Assembly: GCF_003957255.1 (NCBI RefSeq)
Contig: NZ_QDIE01000002.1
Coordinates: forward strand, 79,842 to 143,841
DNA: 64,000 bases
Reading direction: 5' to 3'
Source: Actinotignum sanguinis
Lineage (GTDB): Bacteria > Actinomycetota > Actinomycetes > Actinomycetales > Actinomycetaceae
This document shows, piece after piece, positions 17,634 through 27,518 of this stretch; positions within the stretch are counted from its first letter, which is position 1; each line of letters opens with the position of its first letter. A model generated the notes under the pieces. That model ran no database searches. It was not told the DNA's origin and saw only the letters and a program-made list of their open reading frames with translations. A program made the position numbers and the translations under genes.

Positions 17634-18545
17634 TCACGTGAGCTCCTCAAGGATTCGGGAAGCAAGCTGGGCTGGGGTAGCCGCATTGGCTTCCAGCCAC
17701 GTTATGCGCGGATCGGCCCGGAACCACGAGCGTTGCCGGCGCGCAAGTTTCCGGGTGGCGATCCGGATTTCTTCCGTGCCTGCAGCGAGGCTGAGGCTAC
17801 CATCCAGGATTGCCATGGCCTGAGGGTATCCGGTGGCCCGCGATGCGGTAGGAGCTTCCCGCAAGCCGCGGCGCAACAAGCCTGCGGTTTCTTCGAGGAG
17901 TCCTTCCCTCATCATGTCATCCACGCGTGCGTTGATCGCGGCGTGAAGATCAGTTACGTCGCGGTGGATCGCGAAGATATGTACATCCTCATAGTGCGAG
18001 GTGTGGCGCGGGAAACGTGGGGTGTAGGGCTTACCCGTAAGCCGGATCACTTCCAGGGCTCGAATGACCCGGCGTTCATTACGAGTATCGATGGTGGCAT
18101 ATGCCTCCGGATCACGTTCCTCCAACTCCCGCAGGAGCCGCGGGAAATCACTACGGGCTTCTTCCGTAATCGCAGCGCGCAGTCCGGGATCGGTCCCGGG
18201 AAACTGCAATTCATCAAGAAGCGCAGACACATAGAGCCCAGAGCCCCCCACCACCACGGGGATTTTTCCCGCCGCGGTGATAGCCCTGAGATCCTGCCGC
18301 GCATGCTTTTGGTAGGCAGCAACCGAGGCTTCTTCCGCGATATCCAACTCGTCAATTTGATGATGGTGAATTCCACGCCGCTGCGCGAACGGAAGTTTAG
18401 CGGTACCGATATCTAAGCCGCGGTACAGCTGCATAGCATCGGCGGAGATGATCTCTATCTTCTCCGGCCCGCCCAAAAGCTCTGCGAGTTCCAACGAGAC
18501 GGATGTTTTTCCGCTTGCGGTGGGCCCCACGACTGCGATAATCAC
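17634..18545 (-). CDS. miaA: tRNA dimethylallyltransferase MiaA
   Basis: MiaA adds a dimethylallyl group to N6 of A37 in tRNAs that read UNN codons. The P-loop VVGPTASGKTSVSLELAELL is at the N-terminus. DAMQLYRGLDIGTAK, VVVGGSGLYVSALLDEL and NERRVIRALEVI follow in the family order, as does ATGYPQAMAIL later. At 303 residues the length is normal. Its ATG overlaps the recX stop by four bases, so it is in the recA-recX-miaA transcription unit and may rise with SOS induction. Confidence 0.97.
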   Translation of the reverse strand: MIIAVVGPTASGKTSVSLELAELLGGPEKIEIISADAMQLYRGLDIGTAKLPFAQRRGIHHHQIDELDIAEEASVAAYQKHARQDLRAITAAGKIPVVVGGSGLYVSALLDELQFPGTDPGLRAAITEEARSDFPRLLRELEERDPEAYATIDTRNERRVIRALEVIRLTGKPYTPRFPRHTSHYEDVHIFAIHRDVTDLHAAINARVDDMMREGLLEETAGLLRRGLREAPTASRATGYPQAMAILDGSLSLAAGTEEIRIATRKLARRQRSWFRADPRITWLEANAATPAQLASRILEELT

Positions 18546-19207
18546 TCTGCCACCGTGCCTTCGGTCGCATAACCATACCCGGCATCCCCCGCTTCTTCCG
18601 CGGTGTGTTCATTCATGAGCATCGCCCGGGCTTGGCGCAGTGCCTGTGCGCATTGCTCGGCTGTGAAACCGCGCCGGACCAGCATGGCGTACGTGCGCTG
18701 GGCTAGCGTTTCCGGTTTCCCGGAAGCGCTGCGCAGCTTCTTCACCGCTAGCTGCACCGCAGAATCAAGCTCCGCATCGGGATCAATATCCGCGAGCGTT
18801 TCTTCGATGAGCTCCGCAGCTACGCCTTTGCGGTGCAGCTCAGCTGCGATAGCACGCCGGGAAGCATGTTTATCGCGCCGGCGAACCGCGGTGAGAGCAC
18901 GCGCAAACTTGGCATCGTCAATATAGCCAGCAACGTCAAATTCGTGGAGTACCCGTTCAGCTATTACTTCCGGCACCTGACGGGTGTGAAGCGCCTGACT
19001 GAGCTGATAGCGGGAACGATCCATCATACCGAGCTGGCGGTAGACAATATCCCGAGCCCGGCGTAATTGTTCTTCTTCGCTCAAAGATTCGAGGTCGGGC
19101 GTACGCCGACGACCTTGCCCATTCCGGGTACCTCGCTGTGATCGGCTACGGCCCGGTGATCGCCCACCGCGCGTTTCGGTATCCGAGTAGTGTGTCACCG
19201 CGGTCAC
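18542..19207 (-). CDS. recX: RecA regulator RecX
   Basis: RecX binds the RecA filament and limits its activity. The 221-residue protein has an Arg-rich N-terminal tail of about 45 residues, then three helical repeats. Recognisable family segments are RYQLSQALHTRQVP, VAGYIDDAKFARALTAVRR and YAMLVRRGFTAEQCAQAL. The gene follows recA by four bases, the usual arrangement, and overlaps miaA. A GTG start is used. A second in-frame GTG three codons later is also possible. Confidence 0.95.
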   Translation of the reverse strand: MTAVTHYSDTETRGGRSPGRSRSQRGTRNGQGRRRTPDLESLSEEEQLRRARDIVYRQLGMMDRSRYQLSQALHTRQVPEVIAERVLHEFDVAGYIDDAKFARALTAVRRRDKHASRRAIAAELHRKGVAAELIEETLADIDPDAELDSAVQLAVKKLRSASGKPETLAQRTYAMLVRRGFTAEQCAQALRQARAMLMNEHTAEEAGDAGYGYATEGTVAE

Positions 19208-19211
19208 CTAC

Positions 19212-20384
19212 TTAGAAGTCAACAGTTTCGGTAGTATTCCCACTGCTTTTCGCGGATGTGCCCTGCTTAGTTCCCGTAGAACCAGCCGTAGCACTACCGG
19301 CACCTGCCTTAGCTTCGGTTTCTCCGCCTTCGGTTACTTCCGGATCTTCACGCAGTCCGGCCTTACGGAGGATCTTATCCTCGATTTCATCACGCAAATC
19401 CGGATTATCCATAAGGAACTGCCGAGCCTTTTCTTTACCTTGGCCCAATTGGTCACTCTCATACGTGAACCACGCCCCGGCCTTACGGACAATATTCAAC
19501 TCCACACCGACGTCAAGGAGACTTCCTTCTCGGGAAATTCCCTCACCGTAGATGAGGTCAAATTCTGCTTGTTTGAAAGGCGGAGCCATCTTGTTCTTGA
19601 CGATCTTGACGCGGCAACGATTCCCCACCGGTTCACTACCGTTTTTGAGAGTTTCGATGCGCCGCACGTCCATGCGAACGGAGGCATAGAACTTGAGCGC
19701 TTTCCCTCCGGTGGTAGTTTCCGGGTTACCGAACATCACGCCGATTTTTTCACGCAGCTGGTTAATAAAGATGGCGGTGGTGCCCGAGGCGGAGAGCGCA
19801 CCGGTCATTTTCCGCAAGGCCTGGCTCATGAGGCGTGCTTGTAAACCGACGTGGGAATCACCCATATCGCCTTCAATTTCTGCCTTGGGAACGAGGGCCG
19901 CCACGGAATCGATGACGATGATGTCAATCGCGCCAGAGCGGATAAGCATATCGGCAATTTCCAAGCCCTGTTCCCCGGTATCCGGCTGGGAGACAATGAG
20001 CGAATCAGTATCAACGCCCAGAGCCCGCGCATAGATTGGATCAAGTGCGTGTTCCGCGTCGATAAACGCAGCGATACCACCATTGCGCTGCGCGCTGGCA
20101 ACAGCATGGAGAGCAACCGTGGTTTTACCCGAAGATTCCGGGCCGTAAATTTCTACCACGCGCCCGCGCGGCAATCCGCCGATACCGAGGGCAATATCCA
20201 GGGCGATCGATCCGGTAGGAATGACTTCCACCCGGGGACGGACATGGTCACCCAGCCGCATAACGGAGCCCTTACCGAATTGCTTATCAATTTGCGCCAG
20301 AGCGGTATCAATTGCCTGCTTGCGATCATCTGCCATAGGGCGCCCGACCGTTTTGGTGCGGGCACTAGCTTTAGCTGCGGCCAT
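19212..20384 (-). CDS. recA: Recombinase RecA
   Basis: RecA is the DNA-strand-exchange ATPase and the co-protease that triggers LexA cleavage. The protein has 390 residues with no intein. Walker A is GPESSGKTT at residues 81-89. The signature [14 protein letters not shown] and the loop [20 protein letters not shown] follow. The C-terminal tail is long and rich in Gly, Ala, Thr and Glu. The ATG has AAGGATGGG upstream. A perfect SOS box lies about 160 bp upstream, and a separate 9-bp inverted repeat lies further out, in the gap that separates recA from DUF3046. Confidence 0.99.
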   Translation of the reverse strand: MAAAKASARTKTVGRPMADDRKQAIDTALAQIDKQFGKGSVMRLGDHVRPRVEVIPTGSIALDIALGIGGLPRGRVVEIYGPESSGKTTVALHAVASAQRNGGIAAFIDAEHALDPIYARALGVDTDSLIVSQPDTGEQGLEIADMLIRSGAIDIIVIDSVAALVPKAEIEGDMGDSHVGLQARLMSQALRKMTGALSASGTTAIFINQLREKIGVMFGNPETTTGGKALKFYASVRMDVRRIETLKNGSEPVGNRCRVKIVKNKMAPPFKQAEFDLIYGEGISREGSLLDVGVELNIVRKAGAWFTYESDQLGQGKEKARQFLMDNPDLRDEIEDKILRKAGLREDPEVTEGGETEAKAGAGSATAGSTGTKQGTSAKSSGNTTETVDF

Positions 20385-20544
20385 ATCCCATCCTTACTCA
20401 CGTTTCCTACAGATCAGGCCTAGGCGAGACACTCCCTCTCCGAGAGGCTCGAGATCACTGTATATCCGGCCTACGACATACTTAGACGCCGCGAAACTCT
20501 TGTGGATAACGCTGACGCCTGAGGATCTGTGGATTATTCTAGTA

Positions 20545-20558
20545 CGAACGGTTGTTCG
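20545..20558. promoter_or_regulatory. LexA/SOS box of recA
   Basis: CGAACGGTTGTTCG matches CGAAC-N4-GTTCG exactly. On the minus strand TAGAAT follows it within a few bases as a probable -10, so LexA would occlude the promoter. Confidence 0.93.
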
Positions 20559-20588
20559 GTACCGCATTGAAAGGGTGTGTCACCCGCT

Positions 20589-20613
20589 GCATTCGCGCGT
20601 AAGTCGCGAATGC
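20589..20613. promoter_or_regulatory. Inverted repeat upstream of the recA SOS promoter
   Basis: GCATTCGCG and CGCGAATGC face each other across 7 bp. It has no T-tract and so is not a classical terminator. It may be an operator for a second recA promoter. In some actinobacteria ClgR co-activates recA, and a clgR-like gene is nearby, but I cannot match this site to a ClgR consensus. Confidence 0.45.
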
Positions 20614-20674
20614 TTCCCGCAAATACTGAGCAAGAGGAAGGCGCGCGCCACTTCACGAGTGCTACTCCCCGCCA

Positions 20675-20911
20675 CTATTCACGGGCCGCGAAATCTTCCG
20701 GGCTGAGCCGGTGGAGGTAATGGTAGTAATCCGGGAATCCCATCGTGTCGCACACGGCATCCCAGATACGTTGCGGGTCTTCCCCGGCTTCGAGGGCTTG
20801 AACCGGGCTGCGATCCCCCAGGGCCGAAAGAACAAGATCTTGGGCGGCGCTCCTCCCGCGCCCATGCGGGAACGCCCGATCAATATTGAGCCAGAATTCT
20901 GATTCACGCAC
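20675..20911 (-). CDS. DUF3046 protein
   Basis: This 78-residue protein begins MRESEFWLNIDRAFPHGRG and contains the family features VLSALGDRSPVQALEAGEDP and DYYHYLHRL. DUF3046 proteins are small and soluble, occur directly upstream of recA in many actinobacteria, and have no known function. The GTG start lacks a ribosome site, but a perfect TATAAT ends 6 nt before it, so its mRNA is probably leaderless. A gap of about 290 bp with its own regulatory signals separates it from recA. Confidence 0.92.
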   Translation of the reverse strand: MRESEFWLNIDRAFPHGRGRSAAQDLVLSALGDRSPVQALEAGEDPQRIWDAVCDTMGFPDYYHYLHRLSPEDFAARE

Positions 20912-20917
20912 CGGTGG

Positions 20918-20923
20918 ATTATA
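20918..20923 (-). promoter_or_regulatory. -10 box of a leaderless promoter (DUF3046)
   Basis: A perfect TATAAT on the minus strand is followed by CCACCG and then the GTG start at 20911. This is one of the clearest leaderless promoters in the window. Confidence 0.75.
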
Positions 20924-21096
20924 TTCCTTTATTGGTTGTGGGGTCTGGAGTAGGACGCGCCTGGTGAGAAGCGTTCCGACACAGCATAACGGCGCGCATC
21001 AAGGAAAGCTGAAGCCATAGAGCTAACGCTAAGCGCTCCCGCTTCCGCAGCGGGGCACCGCCTTGACCGCGCCGTTTGCGACGTGGTGTACAGGGA

Positions 21097-21489
21097 TTAC
21101 TTCGTAGTGGAAAGTTCCCCGCGCATGAGTTCGGCCGGGCTCTCCGGCACGCGCAGGTGGGCCGGGATGCGACCTTCAACCAGGTCAATCCGATCAGCGA
21201 CCAAGCGCAGTACGTGGCTCATGGGCACGTTGAGCGCCCGGCAAATCGAAGCGAGGAGTTCCGAAGAAGCTTCCTTCTGGCCACGTTCAACTTCGGAGAG
21301 ATATCCGAGAGAAACACGTGCATCGGAGGAAACTTCCCGCAGGGTACGCCCTTGCCGCTGCCGGTAAGCCCGCAAAACCTCGCCAATCTCTTCGCGAAGG
21401 AGAGCGGGTTGGCGCTGTTCAGGACGCACTACGAAATCATTCTTCCGGGTTACGCCGGTACGGGTATCAATTGTCATCACTAATCTCAA
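21097..21489 (-). CDS. clgR: ClgR-like XRE-family transcriptional regulator
   Basis: The 130-residue protein is a single helix-turn-helix of the XRE/Cro type. The region runs from [20 protein letters not shown] through [20 protein letters not shown], then [20 protein letters not shown]. This is the typical ClgR sequence pattern. ClgR activates clp protease and, in some actinobacteria, DNA repair genes. The position after cinA and pgsA is conserved for this regulator. The TTG at 21489 has the better-spaced AGGAAG; GTG 21480 and ATG 21477 are alternatives. A hydrophobic degradation tail cannot be identified by eye. Confidence 0.88.
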   Translation of the reverse strand: MRLVMTIDTRTGVTRKNDFVVRPEQRQPALLREEIGEVLRAYRQRQGRTLREVSSDARVSLGYLSEVERGQKEASSELLASICRALNVPMSHVLRLVADRIDLVEGRIPAHLRVPESPAELMRGELSTTK

Positions 21490-21633
21490 CGCCTACTTCC
21501 TGTTTTTATTCCCCACAGAGCGAAACATCTTCATCGCCTTCGGTGCCAGACTCGTGGCACGAGGCCATCAAAAGGTTCCACAAATATTAAGCCAGGCGAA
21601 TCTGGAGATTTACTGGGAGCGAACAGGAGTTAG

Positions 21634-22176
21634 TCAGGACACAGCCAAGTTTGCGCGCGGCCCGGGCGCGCCGTCGTTCAAAAAAGCAGCAAGAAGTTCG
21701 ACGGCGCCGCGCACGGCCCCGCTCCGTACGTCGCTGCGGCCACCGGCGAGGTGGAGCTCGCGCGCCATCTGCGCACCACCACGTGCACTCACCGCGATCC
21801 ACACAGTTCCCGCCGGGTGTCCATCATGCGGACCGGGCCCGGCCACCCCGGTGGTGGCCATGCCGATATCAGCTCCGGTGACGTCGCATACGCCCCGCGC
21901 CATCTGGAGCGCTACGTCCCGATCCACCGGCCCGTGAGTACGCAGCCGTTCACTAGATACTCCAAGGATGCTGGCTTTCAGGTCCGTCGCGTAGCTGACC
22001 ACTCCCCCGCGCAGCACCGCGGAAACCCCGGGAACAGTAACGAATTGCGCGGTAAGGAGACCGCCGGTTAAAGATTCCGCGCAGGCGAGGCTGAGGCCAT
22101 GCTCGCGTAAATCTGCCACGCAGGATTCGGTGAGCGTGGCCAGGTACGAGGCCTCACCTGACTGCGGCGTTGTCAT
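21634..22176 (-). CDS. CinA C-terminal-domain protein (NMN amidohydrolase, PncC type)
   Basis: The 180-residue protein consists only of the CinA C-terminal domain, which deamidates nicotinamide mononucleotide. Typical segments are LACAESLTGGLLTAQFVTVPG, split here as LACAESLTGG and FVTVPGVSAVLRGGVVSYA, then TTGVAGPGPHDGHPAGTVWI. The N-terminal molybdopterin-binding-like domain of full CinA is missing, as is normal for the short PncC form. The start overlaps the pgsA stop by four bases, so it belongs to the pgsA-cinA-clgR unit. Confidence 0.93.
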   Translation of the reverse strand: MTTPQSGEASYLATLTESCVADLREHGLSLACAESLTGGLLTAQFVTVPGVSAVLRGGVVSYATDLKASILGVSSERLRTHGPVDRDVALQMARGVCDVTGADIGMATTGVAGPGPHDGHPAGTVWIAVSARGGAQMARELHLAGGRSDVRSGAVRGAVELLAAFLNDGAPGPRANLAVS

Positions 22177-22784
22177 GAGCGCGCCCCCTGGCCACCGCCG
22201 CGGGCGATACGCACCGCATCACCGACGTACCCGATCGCGGACCACACCGACAGGACGAGGGCCACCCCGAGGGTAATCCACCCGAGCCATTGGAAAATAT
22301 CTCCGCCCGGGTGCCCGAGCCACGTAATCCACGGCAGCATGAGGATACCGGCGCCGATGGACTGGGCAAACATCTTGAGTTTACCGATCCACCCGGCTGC
22401 CATAACCTGTTTCGTCACCACGAGCATCCGCACCAGGGTAATGAAGATTTCGCGGGCGATCATGAGGACGGTGACCCACCACCACAGCCGATCATGGACC
22501 GACAGCATAATGAGAGCCGCAGCTATAAGACCTTTATCGGCAATGGAGTCGGCAAGTTTCCCAAAGTTGGTAATAAGCCCACGCGAACGTGCTAGCTGCC
22601 CGTCGAGGCGGTCAGTGAAAGCCGCGACGGCGAAAACTACCCACGCCCAGAAGCTGCGAGTAGCGGTGGGTTCCCAGAATACCCAGACAAAAACAGGAAT
22701 GAGGATAATCCGCGCGACCGTCAAAGCATTGGCGATATTGAGGAGGGGCGGCTCGCTCGCCTCCGTAGCGTTCGTGTGAGACAT
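22173..22784 (-). CDS. pgsA: CDP-diacylglycerol-glycerol-3-phosphate 3-phosphatidyltransferase
   Basis: This integral membrane enzyme makes phosphatidylglycerol phosphate. The CDP-alcohol phosphotransferase signature is intact: D58-x2-D61-G62-x2-A-R-x8-G-x3-D-x3-D, in DRLDGQLARSRG and FGKLADSIADK. About five to six hydrophobic segments span the 203 residues. The N-terminal IANALTVARIILIPVFVWVF is typical. It lies 9 bp after ftsK, so it is probably transcribed with it, and is translationally coupled to the downstream cinA gene. Confidence 0.93.
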   Translation of the reverse strand: MSHTNATEASEPPLLNIANALTVARIILIPVFVWVFWEPTATRSFWAWVVFAVAAFTDRLDGQLARSRGLITNFGKLADSIADKGLIAAALIMLSVHDRLWWWVTVLMIAREIFITLVRMLVVTKQVMAAGWIGKLKMFAQSIGAGILMLPWITWLGHPGGDIFQWLGWITLGVALVLSVWSAIGYVGDAVRIARGGGQGARS

Positions 22785-22793
22785 GTCCCTACT

Positions 22794-25643
22794 TTACCGC
22801 CCCGTGAGCTGCCAGGCGTCCTCCCCGGATTCCCCGGCGGGATCATCATCGTCGTACCAGGTGGGAGCGGTGTCCTCCGGGTCGTGTGCCAGTGGGTCTT
22901 CAGCGTAGCGGTTCGTGCCCACCGTACCGGTATCTCCGGCACCGTGCGGCCCGCCAGCTGCACCAGGTGCCACAGGTGCGCCAGGTACCACAGGTGCGCC
23001 GGCCTCGGGGTGATCGGCACCTCCGACTCCAGCCGTGCTATCGCCAGTTTCGTCCTCGTAAATAGAATCGCGTTCCCCGCGCAGCATGGCGAGGGCATCT
23101 TCCACCAGTTCCGGTGCCACCAGCACGTCGCGAGCCTTCGAGCCTTCGGAAGGCCCCACAATTTCATATTGTTCGAGCAAATCCATCATCCGCCCCGCCT
23201 TGGCGAAGCCAATGCGCAGCTTACGCTGCAACATAGAGGTGGATCCGAATTGGGTGGTGATAACAATTTCCGCGGCCTGGAGCAGAATGTCGAGGTCCTC
23301 ACCAATTTCTTCGCGTTGCTTCTTTTCACGCCCGGCAGCCTCCACCGTTTCCTGGAAATCTTCGCGGTACTGGGGGCGCAACTGCGTTTTCACATGCTCG
23401 ACGACACGCTCAATTTCCGCTTCGTCCACCCAGGCACCCTGGAGACGAATCGGCTGGGCACCGCCTGGCATAAAGAGAGCATCGCCCTGCCCGATGAGCT
23501 TCTCCGCCCCGCCCTGGTCGAGGATGGTGCGCGAATCAGCGAGCGAGGATGTCATAAAAGCCAGGCGGGAAGGAATATTAGCCTTGATGAGGCCGGTAAC
23601 CACATCCACGGAGGGCCGCTGGGTGGCGAGCACCAGGTGGATACCGGCGGCGCGCGCCAGCTGGGTGATGCGCTGGATGGAGGATTCCACGTCGCGCGGT
23701 GCCACCATCATCATATCGGCAAGTTCGTCTACCACGACCAGCAGGTAGGGATAGGGCTGGAGGGTACGGTGCGGGTCATGCGCCTTAACGGTGCCCGCCC
23801 GAATCGCCTCATTGAAATCAGTGATGTTCTTGAAGCGGTAGGACTGCATATCGTCATAGCGCGCATCCATCTCCTTGACCACCCATTCCAGCGCCTCGGC
23901 AGCTTTCTTCGGGTTGGTGATGATCGGGGTGATGAGGTGCGGAATACCGGCATAAATGGTGAGTTCCACGCGCTTGGGATCCACGAGGATCATCCGCACT
24001 TCGTCCGGGGTGCAGCGCATGAGCACCGAAGTGATCATCGAGTTAATGAAAGAGGATTTGCCGGCGCCGGTGGCCCCCGCCACCAGCAGATGTGGCATTT
24101 TCGCCAGGTTGGTCACCACGAACTGTCCGCGCACATTCTTCCCCACCGCCACGGTGAGGGGATGGTGGTCACGGCGTGCCACGTCGGATGCCAGCACATC
24201 GCCCAACTGCACCACTTCGCGGTCCGCGTTGGGAATTTCGATACCGATCGCGGATTTACCTGGGATGGGGGAAAGAATACGCACATCGGCACTCGCCACC
24301 GCGTAGGCAATATTCTTCGAGAGCTGGGTGATGCGCTCGACCTTGACGCCCGGCCCCAATTCAACTTCGTACTGGGTGACCGTCGGTCCGCGCGAAAAGC
24401 CAACCACCTGCGCGTCCACCCCGAAATCGGTGAACACCTGGGTCAGTGCAGCAACCACGCGATCATTAGCTTCGGTGCGTTCAGGATGCACCGCTCCGCG
24501 TTTGAGTAGATCCGGAGAGGGAAGCTCATACAAAATACTCGGGTCGAGGGCGAGTTGCTGAGTGCGCGTGAAGGGCACACCGGTATCGGGGGCGGGAAGA
24601 TCAGGCGCCGTCGCGGCACCGTCCTGGGTGTCTGCCGCACTACCGGCTTTCTTGGTGCGCACCGTTTTTTTCGGCGACGCCGCCGCGCGGCCCGCCGCTC
24701 CACCGCCCACCGTCGGCTGAGGCAGCACCGTGGTGGCGCTCTGGGTCTGCCCGCCGTTAGCACCGTCTGCCCAGTCAGCCTCCGCCGCCCCGTCCGCGCC
24801 ATTCGCACCGTTGCTGGTAGCGGGAGCGGTAGCTGCGCCGTCGTTCTCAGAAGGAGCCCCGGAAAGTGCCGCATCCAGATAGCTGCGCGCGGGCTTCTTA
24901 CCGCGCCGGGACGTGCGTCCGGCGCTCGGGAGCCGGGTGGTGTTTTCCGCCGCATCAATATCGTGAGGCGAATCGTAAGGCACCGATGCGGAGTGCCCGC
25001 GGTTAGCGATCTCATCCCCCGCTTCGGCATCGCGCTGCGCGCGCCGATCCCGAATAGTGGCGGCAATATCCGCCATCGAGACGTCGGCGATGTAGAGCCC
25101 GGCCCACAGGATAATAATCACGAGGATAGGAACGGCACCCCACGGGGAGAAAAGCATCTCGAGAACGCCCCCGCTGAGCCACCCAAGTAGGCCGCCGGCG
25201 TTTTCTACGTCCGCGAAGTGGTCGGCCGGGCTTCGCGGCTGTTTCACCACGTGAATAATGCCAGCCAGACACACCACGATAATCAACACACCGAGCAGTA
25301 CCCGCCGGTGTTCATTCCCGCGTGCCGGAACCACCAGTCTGATGGCGAGGGCCAGGAAGACGGCGGGAAGGAGAACGGAGAGTAACCCAAAAATACCGGC
25401 GGTGGCGTGGTGAATAACCCCGCCAAGTACCCCGGAAATATTGAACCATTCGCGCAGTGCCACAATAACCGCGAGACCGAGGAAAGTCGCCACGAGTGCG
25501 TTACGAACATTCCCCGTCAGCTGGCGCCCCTCCGCCCGCTCCGTGCCCGCCCCGTTTGCGGGCGTGGCGGAGCGTCGGGACGGGCGGCGCGCGGGCGCCG
25601 TCGTCTCTTTCTCGGTTTTTTTGACACGTCGCTGAAACTTCAC
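22794..25643 (-). CDS. ftsK: DNA translocase FtsK
   Basis: FtsK pumps chromosome DNA through the septum and activates XerCD recombination. The 949-residue protein has a basic N-terminus, four membrane helices within about residues 45-185, and a Pro/Ala-rich linker to about 350. The RecA-like motor has Walker [18 protein letters not shown] near 520, followed by [16 protein letters not shown] and [12 protein letters not shown]. The DNA-reading winged-helix gamma domain lies near 790-860 ([20 protein letters not shown]). An acidic Gly/Ala tail follows. The GTG start has no ribosome site, but TAGGCT lies 6 nt upstream. Confidence 0.97.
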   Translation of the reverse strand: MKFQRRVKKTEKETTAPARRPSRRSATPANGAGTERAEGRQLTGNVRNALVATFLGLAVIVALREWFNISGVLGGVIHHATAGIFGLLSVLLPAVFLALAIRLVVPARGNEHRRVLLGVLIIVVCLAGIIHVVKQPRSPADHFADVENAGGLLGWLSGGVLEMLFSPWGAVPILVIIILWAGLYIADVSMADIAATIRDRRAQRDAEAGDEIANRGHSASVPYDSPHDIDAAENTTRLPSAGRTSRRGKKPARSYLDAALSGAPSENDGAATAPATSNGANGADGAAEADWADGANGGQTQSATTVLPQPTVGGGAAGRAAASPKKTVRTKKAGSAADTQDGAATAPDLPAPDTGVPFTRTQQLALDPSILYELPSPDLLKRGAVHPERTEANDRVVAALTQVFTDFGVDAQVVGFSRGPTVTQYEVELGPGVKVERITQLSKNIAYAVASADVRILSPIPGKSAIGIEIPNADREVVQLGDVLASDVARRDHHPLTVAVGKNVRGQFVVTNLAKMPHLLVAGATGAGKSSFINSMITSVLMRCTPDEVRMILVDPKRVELTIYAGIPHLITPIITNPKKAAEALEWVVKEMDARYDDMQSYRFKNITDFNEAIRAGTVKAHDPHRTLQPYPYLLVVVDELADMMMVAPRDVESSIQRITQLARAAGIHLVLATQRPSVDVVTGLIKANIPSRLAFMTSSLADSRTILDQGGAEKLIGQGDALFMPGGAQPIRLQGAWVDEAEIERVVEHVKTQLRPQYREDFQETVEAAGREKKQREEIGEDLDILLQAAEIVITTQFGSTSMLQRKLRIGFAKAGRMMDLLEQYEIVGPSEGSKARDVLVAPELVEDALAMLRGERDSIYEDETGDSTAGVGGADHPEAGAPVVPGAPVAPGAAGGPHGAGDTGTVGTNRYAEDPLAHDPEDTAPTWYDDDDPAGESGEDAWQLTGR

Positions 25644-25649
25644 ATCAAA

Positions 25650-25655
25650 AGCCTA
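25650..25655 (-). promoter_or_regulatory. -10 box of a leaderless ftsK promoter
   Basis: TAGGCT on the minus strand is followed by TTTGAT and the GTG start at 25643. No Shine-Dalgarno is present. Confidence 0.5.
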
Positions 25656-25704
25656 GCCTTTGTGCAAAAAGTTGCCCCTCCCGGCGCGCCGCATGCGAGG
25701 GGGA

Positions 25705-27381
25705 CTACACCTCCACGACAGTCGGAATAATCATGGGCGAACGGCGCAGTTTGCGGGAAACCCAACGCCCCACCACGCGCCGCATGGCCTGCTGCATCCC
25801 GTAGCTATCCGAGCCCTTCGCCACGGCTTCTTCCAGGGCTCGCGTGACTTCCGGAGTGATGCTGTCAAAGACAGTCTCATCTTCAGCCATGGCGCGTGCC
25901 TGGAGGTGCGGACCGGTGACGATCCGCCGCGCATTGGTATCCACCACCGCGAAAATAGCAATAAATCCTTCATTGGAAAGAATTTGGCGGTCCTTGAGTT
26001 CGGATTCGGTAATATCCCCAACGGAGGAGCCATCCACATAAATATTCTGGAAAGGCACCGAACCAACGAGACGAACTTCGCCGTCGATCATATCGATAAC
26101 CGAACCGTTTTCCGCCAGAATCACATTATCGGCGGGCACCCCGGTTTTCACCGCAACGCCGGCGTTCGCGACCTGGTGGCGTACCTCCCCGTGAATAGGC
26201 ATGGCGTAGGCTGGCTGCAAAATGTTGTAGCAGTAGAGCAATTCGCCCTGTGCGGCATGCCCGGAGACGTGCACCCGCGCATTGCCCTGGTGAATCACAT
26301 TCGCGCCGAGCTTGATAAGCCCGTTGATCACCCGAAATACCGAATTTTCGTTTCCGGGAATGAGCGAGGAGGCCAGCAGCACCGTATCTCCCGGATTAAT
26401 CGCCACCTTAGGGTGGGAACGATTCGCGATACGAGAGAGCACGGCCATGGGTTCACCCTGGGAGCCGGTGGACATGTAGATGCGGCGGTTTTCGGGCAGG
26501 TCCTTCATATTTTTGAGGTCGACGACGGTGCCTTCTGGCACATCCAAATACCCGAGGTCCTCCGCGATCTTCATATTGCGCACCATAGAGCGACCCACGA
26601 ATGCGACCTTACGGCCGTTATGTGCCGCGGCATTGAGAACCTGCTGGACCCGGTGCACGTGCGAAGCAAAGGAAGCAACAACGATCTGCCCGGTAGCCCC
26701 GCCGATCACCGAATCAATCACCGGCTGAATTTCCGACTCGGAATGCACAAAACCGGGGATTTCGGCGTTGGTGGAATCACACATGAAGAGATCCACGCCT
26801 TCGTCTCCGGCCGCCGCGAAAGCACGCAGGTCGGTGAGACGTCCGTCCAGCGGAAGCTGGTCCATCTTGAAATCACCCGTGATGAGAATATTGCCCTCCG
26901 GGGTGCGGATGAAGAGGGCCAGTGCATCCGGAATGGAGTGGTTGACGGCAATGAACTCAAATTCCATGCCCGCGATGCTCATGGAATCCCCCTCGGCCAC
27001 CACGGTGACATTCGGGGCGATGTGGTGCTCCTGGAGCTTCGCCTCCACGAAAGCAATGGTCAATTGGGAGCCGATCACCGGGATATCCGGGCGCATTTTC
27101 AGCAGATACGGCACTGCCCCGATATGATCCTCATGCCCGTGGGTGAGGACGATGGCGGCAATATCGTCGAGGCGGTCTTCCAGGTAGTCAAGATTGGGGA
27201 GAATAAGATCAACACCGGGTTGGGCTTCTTCGGGGAACAGCACTCCGCAATCGGCAACTACCAATTTGCCCTGGTATTCAAGAACGTTGCAATTGCGACC
27301 AACTTCACCGAGTCCGCCCAGGGGAACGATACGAACGGCGTTCCGCAGCGGTGGTACAGATTTCTTCACTTCATCACTCAC
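25705..27381 (-). CDS. rnj: Ribonuclease J
   Basis: RNase J is a metallo-beta-lactamase/beta-CASP exo- and endoribonuclease for mRNA decay and rRNA maturation. The zinc motif is LTHGHEDHIGA (H81, H83, D85, H86). Further motifs are ITGDFKMD, FMCDSTNAEIPG, VASFASHVHRVQQ and the beta-CASP motif VSGHAAQGEL. It has 558 residues and the usual C-terminal domain. It lies downstream of dapA in the same direction, the conserved actinobacterial order. The GTG start has only a weak ribosome site. Confidence 0.96.
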   Translation of the reverse strand: MSDEVKKSVPPLRNAVRIVPLGGLGEVGRNCNVLEYQGKLVVADCGVLFPEEAQPGVDLILPNLDYLEDRLDDIAAIVLTHGHEDHIGAVPYLLKMRPDIPVIGSQLTIAFVEAKLQEHHIAPNVTVVAEGDSMSIAGMEFEFIAVNHSIPDALALFIRTPEGNILITGDFKMDQLPLDGRLTDLRAFAAAGDEGVDLFMCDSTNAEIPGFVHSESEIQPVIDSVIGGATGQIVVASFASHVHRVQQVLNAAAHNGRKVAFVGRSMVRNMKIAEDLGYLDVPEGTVVDLKNMKDLPENRRIYMSTGSQGEPMAVLSRIANRSHPKVAINPGDTVLLASSLIPGNENSVFRVINGLIKLGANVIHQGNARVHVSGHAAQGELLYCYNILQPAYAMPIHGEVRHQVANAGVAVKTGVPADNVILAENGSVIDMIDGEVRLVGSVPFQNIYVDGSSVGDITESELKDRQILSNEGFIAIFAVVDTNARRIVTGPHLQARAMAEDETVFDSITPEVTRALEEAVAKGSDSYGMQQAMRRVVGRWVSRKLRRSPMIIPTVVEV

Positions 27382-27518
27382 CCCTGTATTCTCTCACGAA
27401 GCGCGGCGCTTCCATAGGTGCTTCCTGCCCGGACCTCGCCCTGGCGGCTCGATACCCGCGCGGGCACGGGCACCGTGCGCGCCGCCGGGGAACACCGAGC
27501 GCGCACCAGCAGGGGGAG

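Noticed and set aside
20912..21096. Possible tRNA or small RNA gene between DUF3046 and clgR
   Set aside because: No cloverleaf or T-loop sequence can be drawn; the region reads as promoter of DUF3046 plus the clgR 3' end.
22776..24509. 577-codon open frame on the plus strand opposite ftsK
   Set aside because: It is an antisense shadow produced by GC-rich third positions of ftsK; no domain is recognisable and ftsK motifs cover the same bases.
25660..27417. 585-codon open frame opposite the RNase J gene
   Set aside because: Full-length antisense shadow; the opposite strand encodes every RNase J motif.
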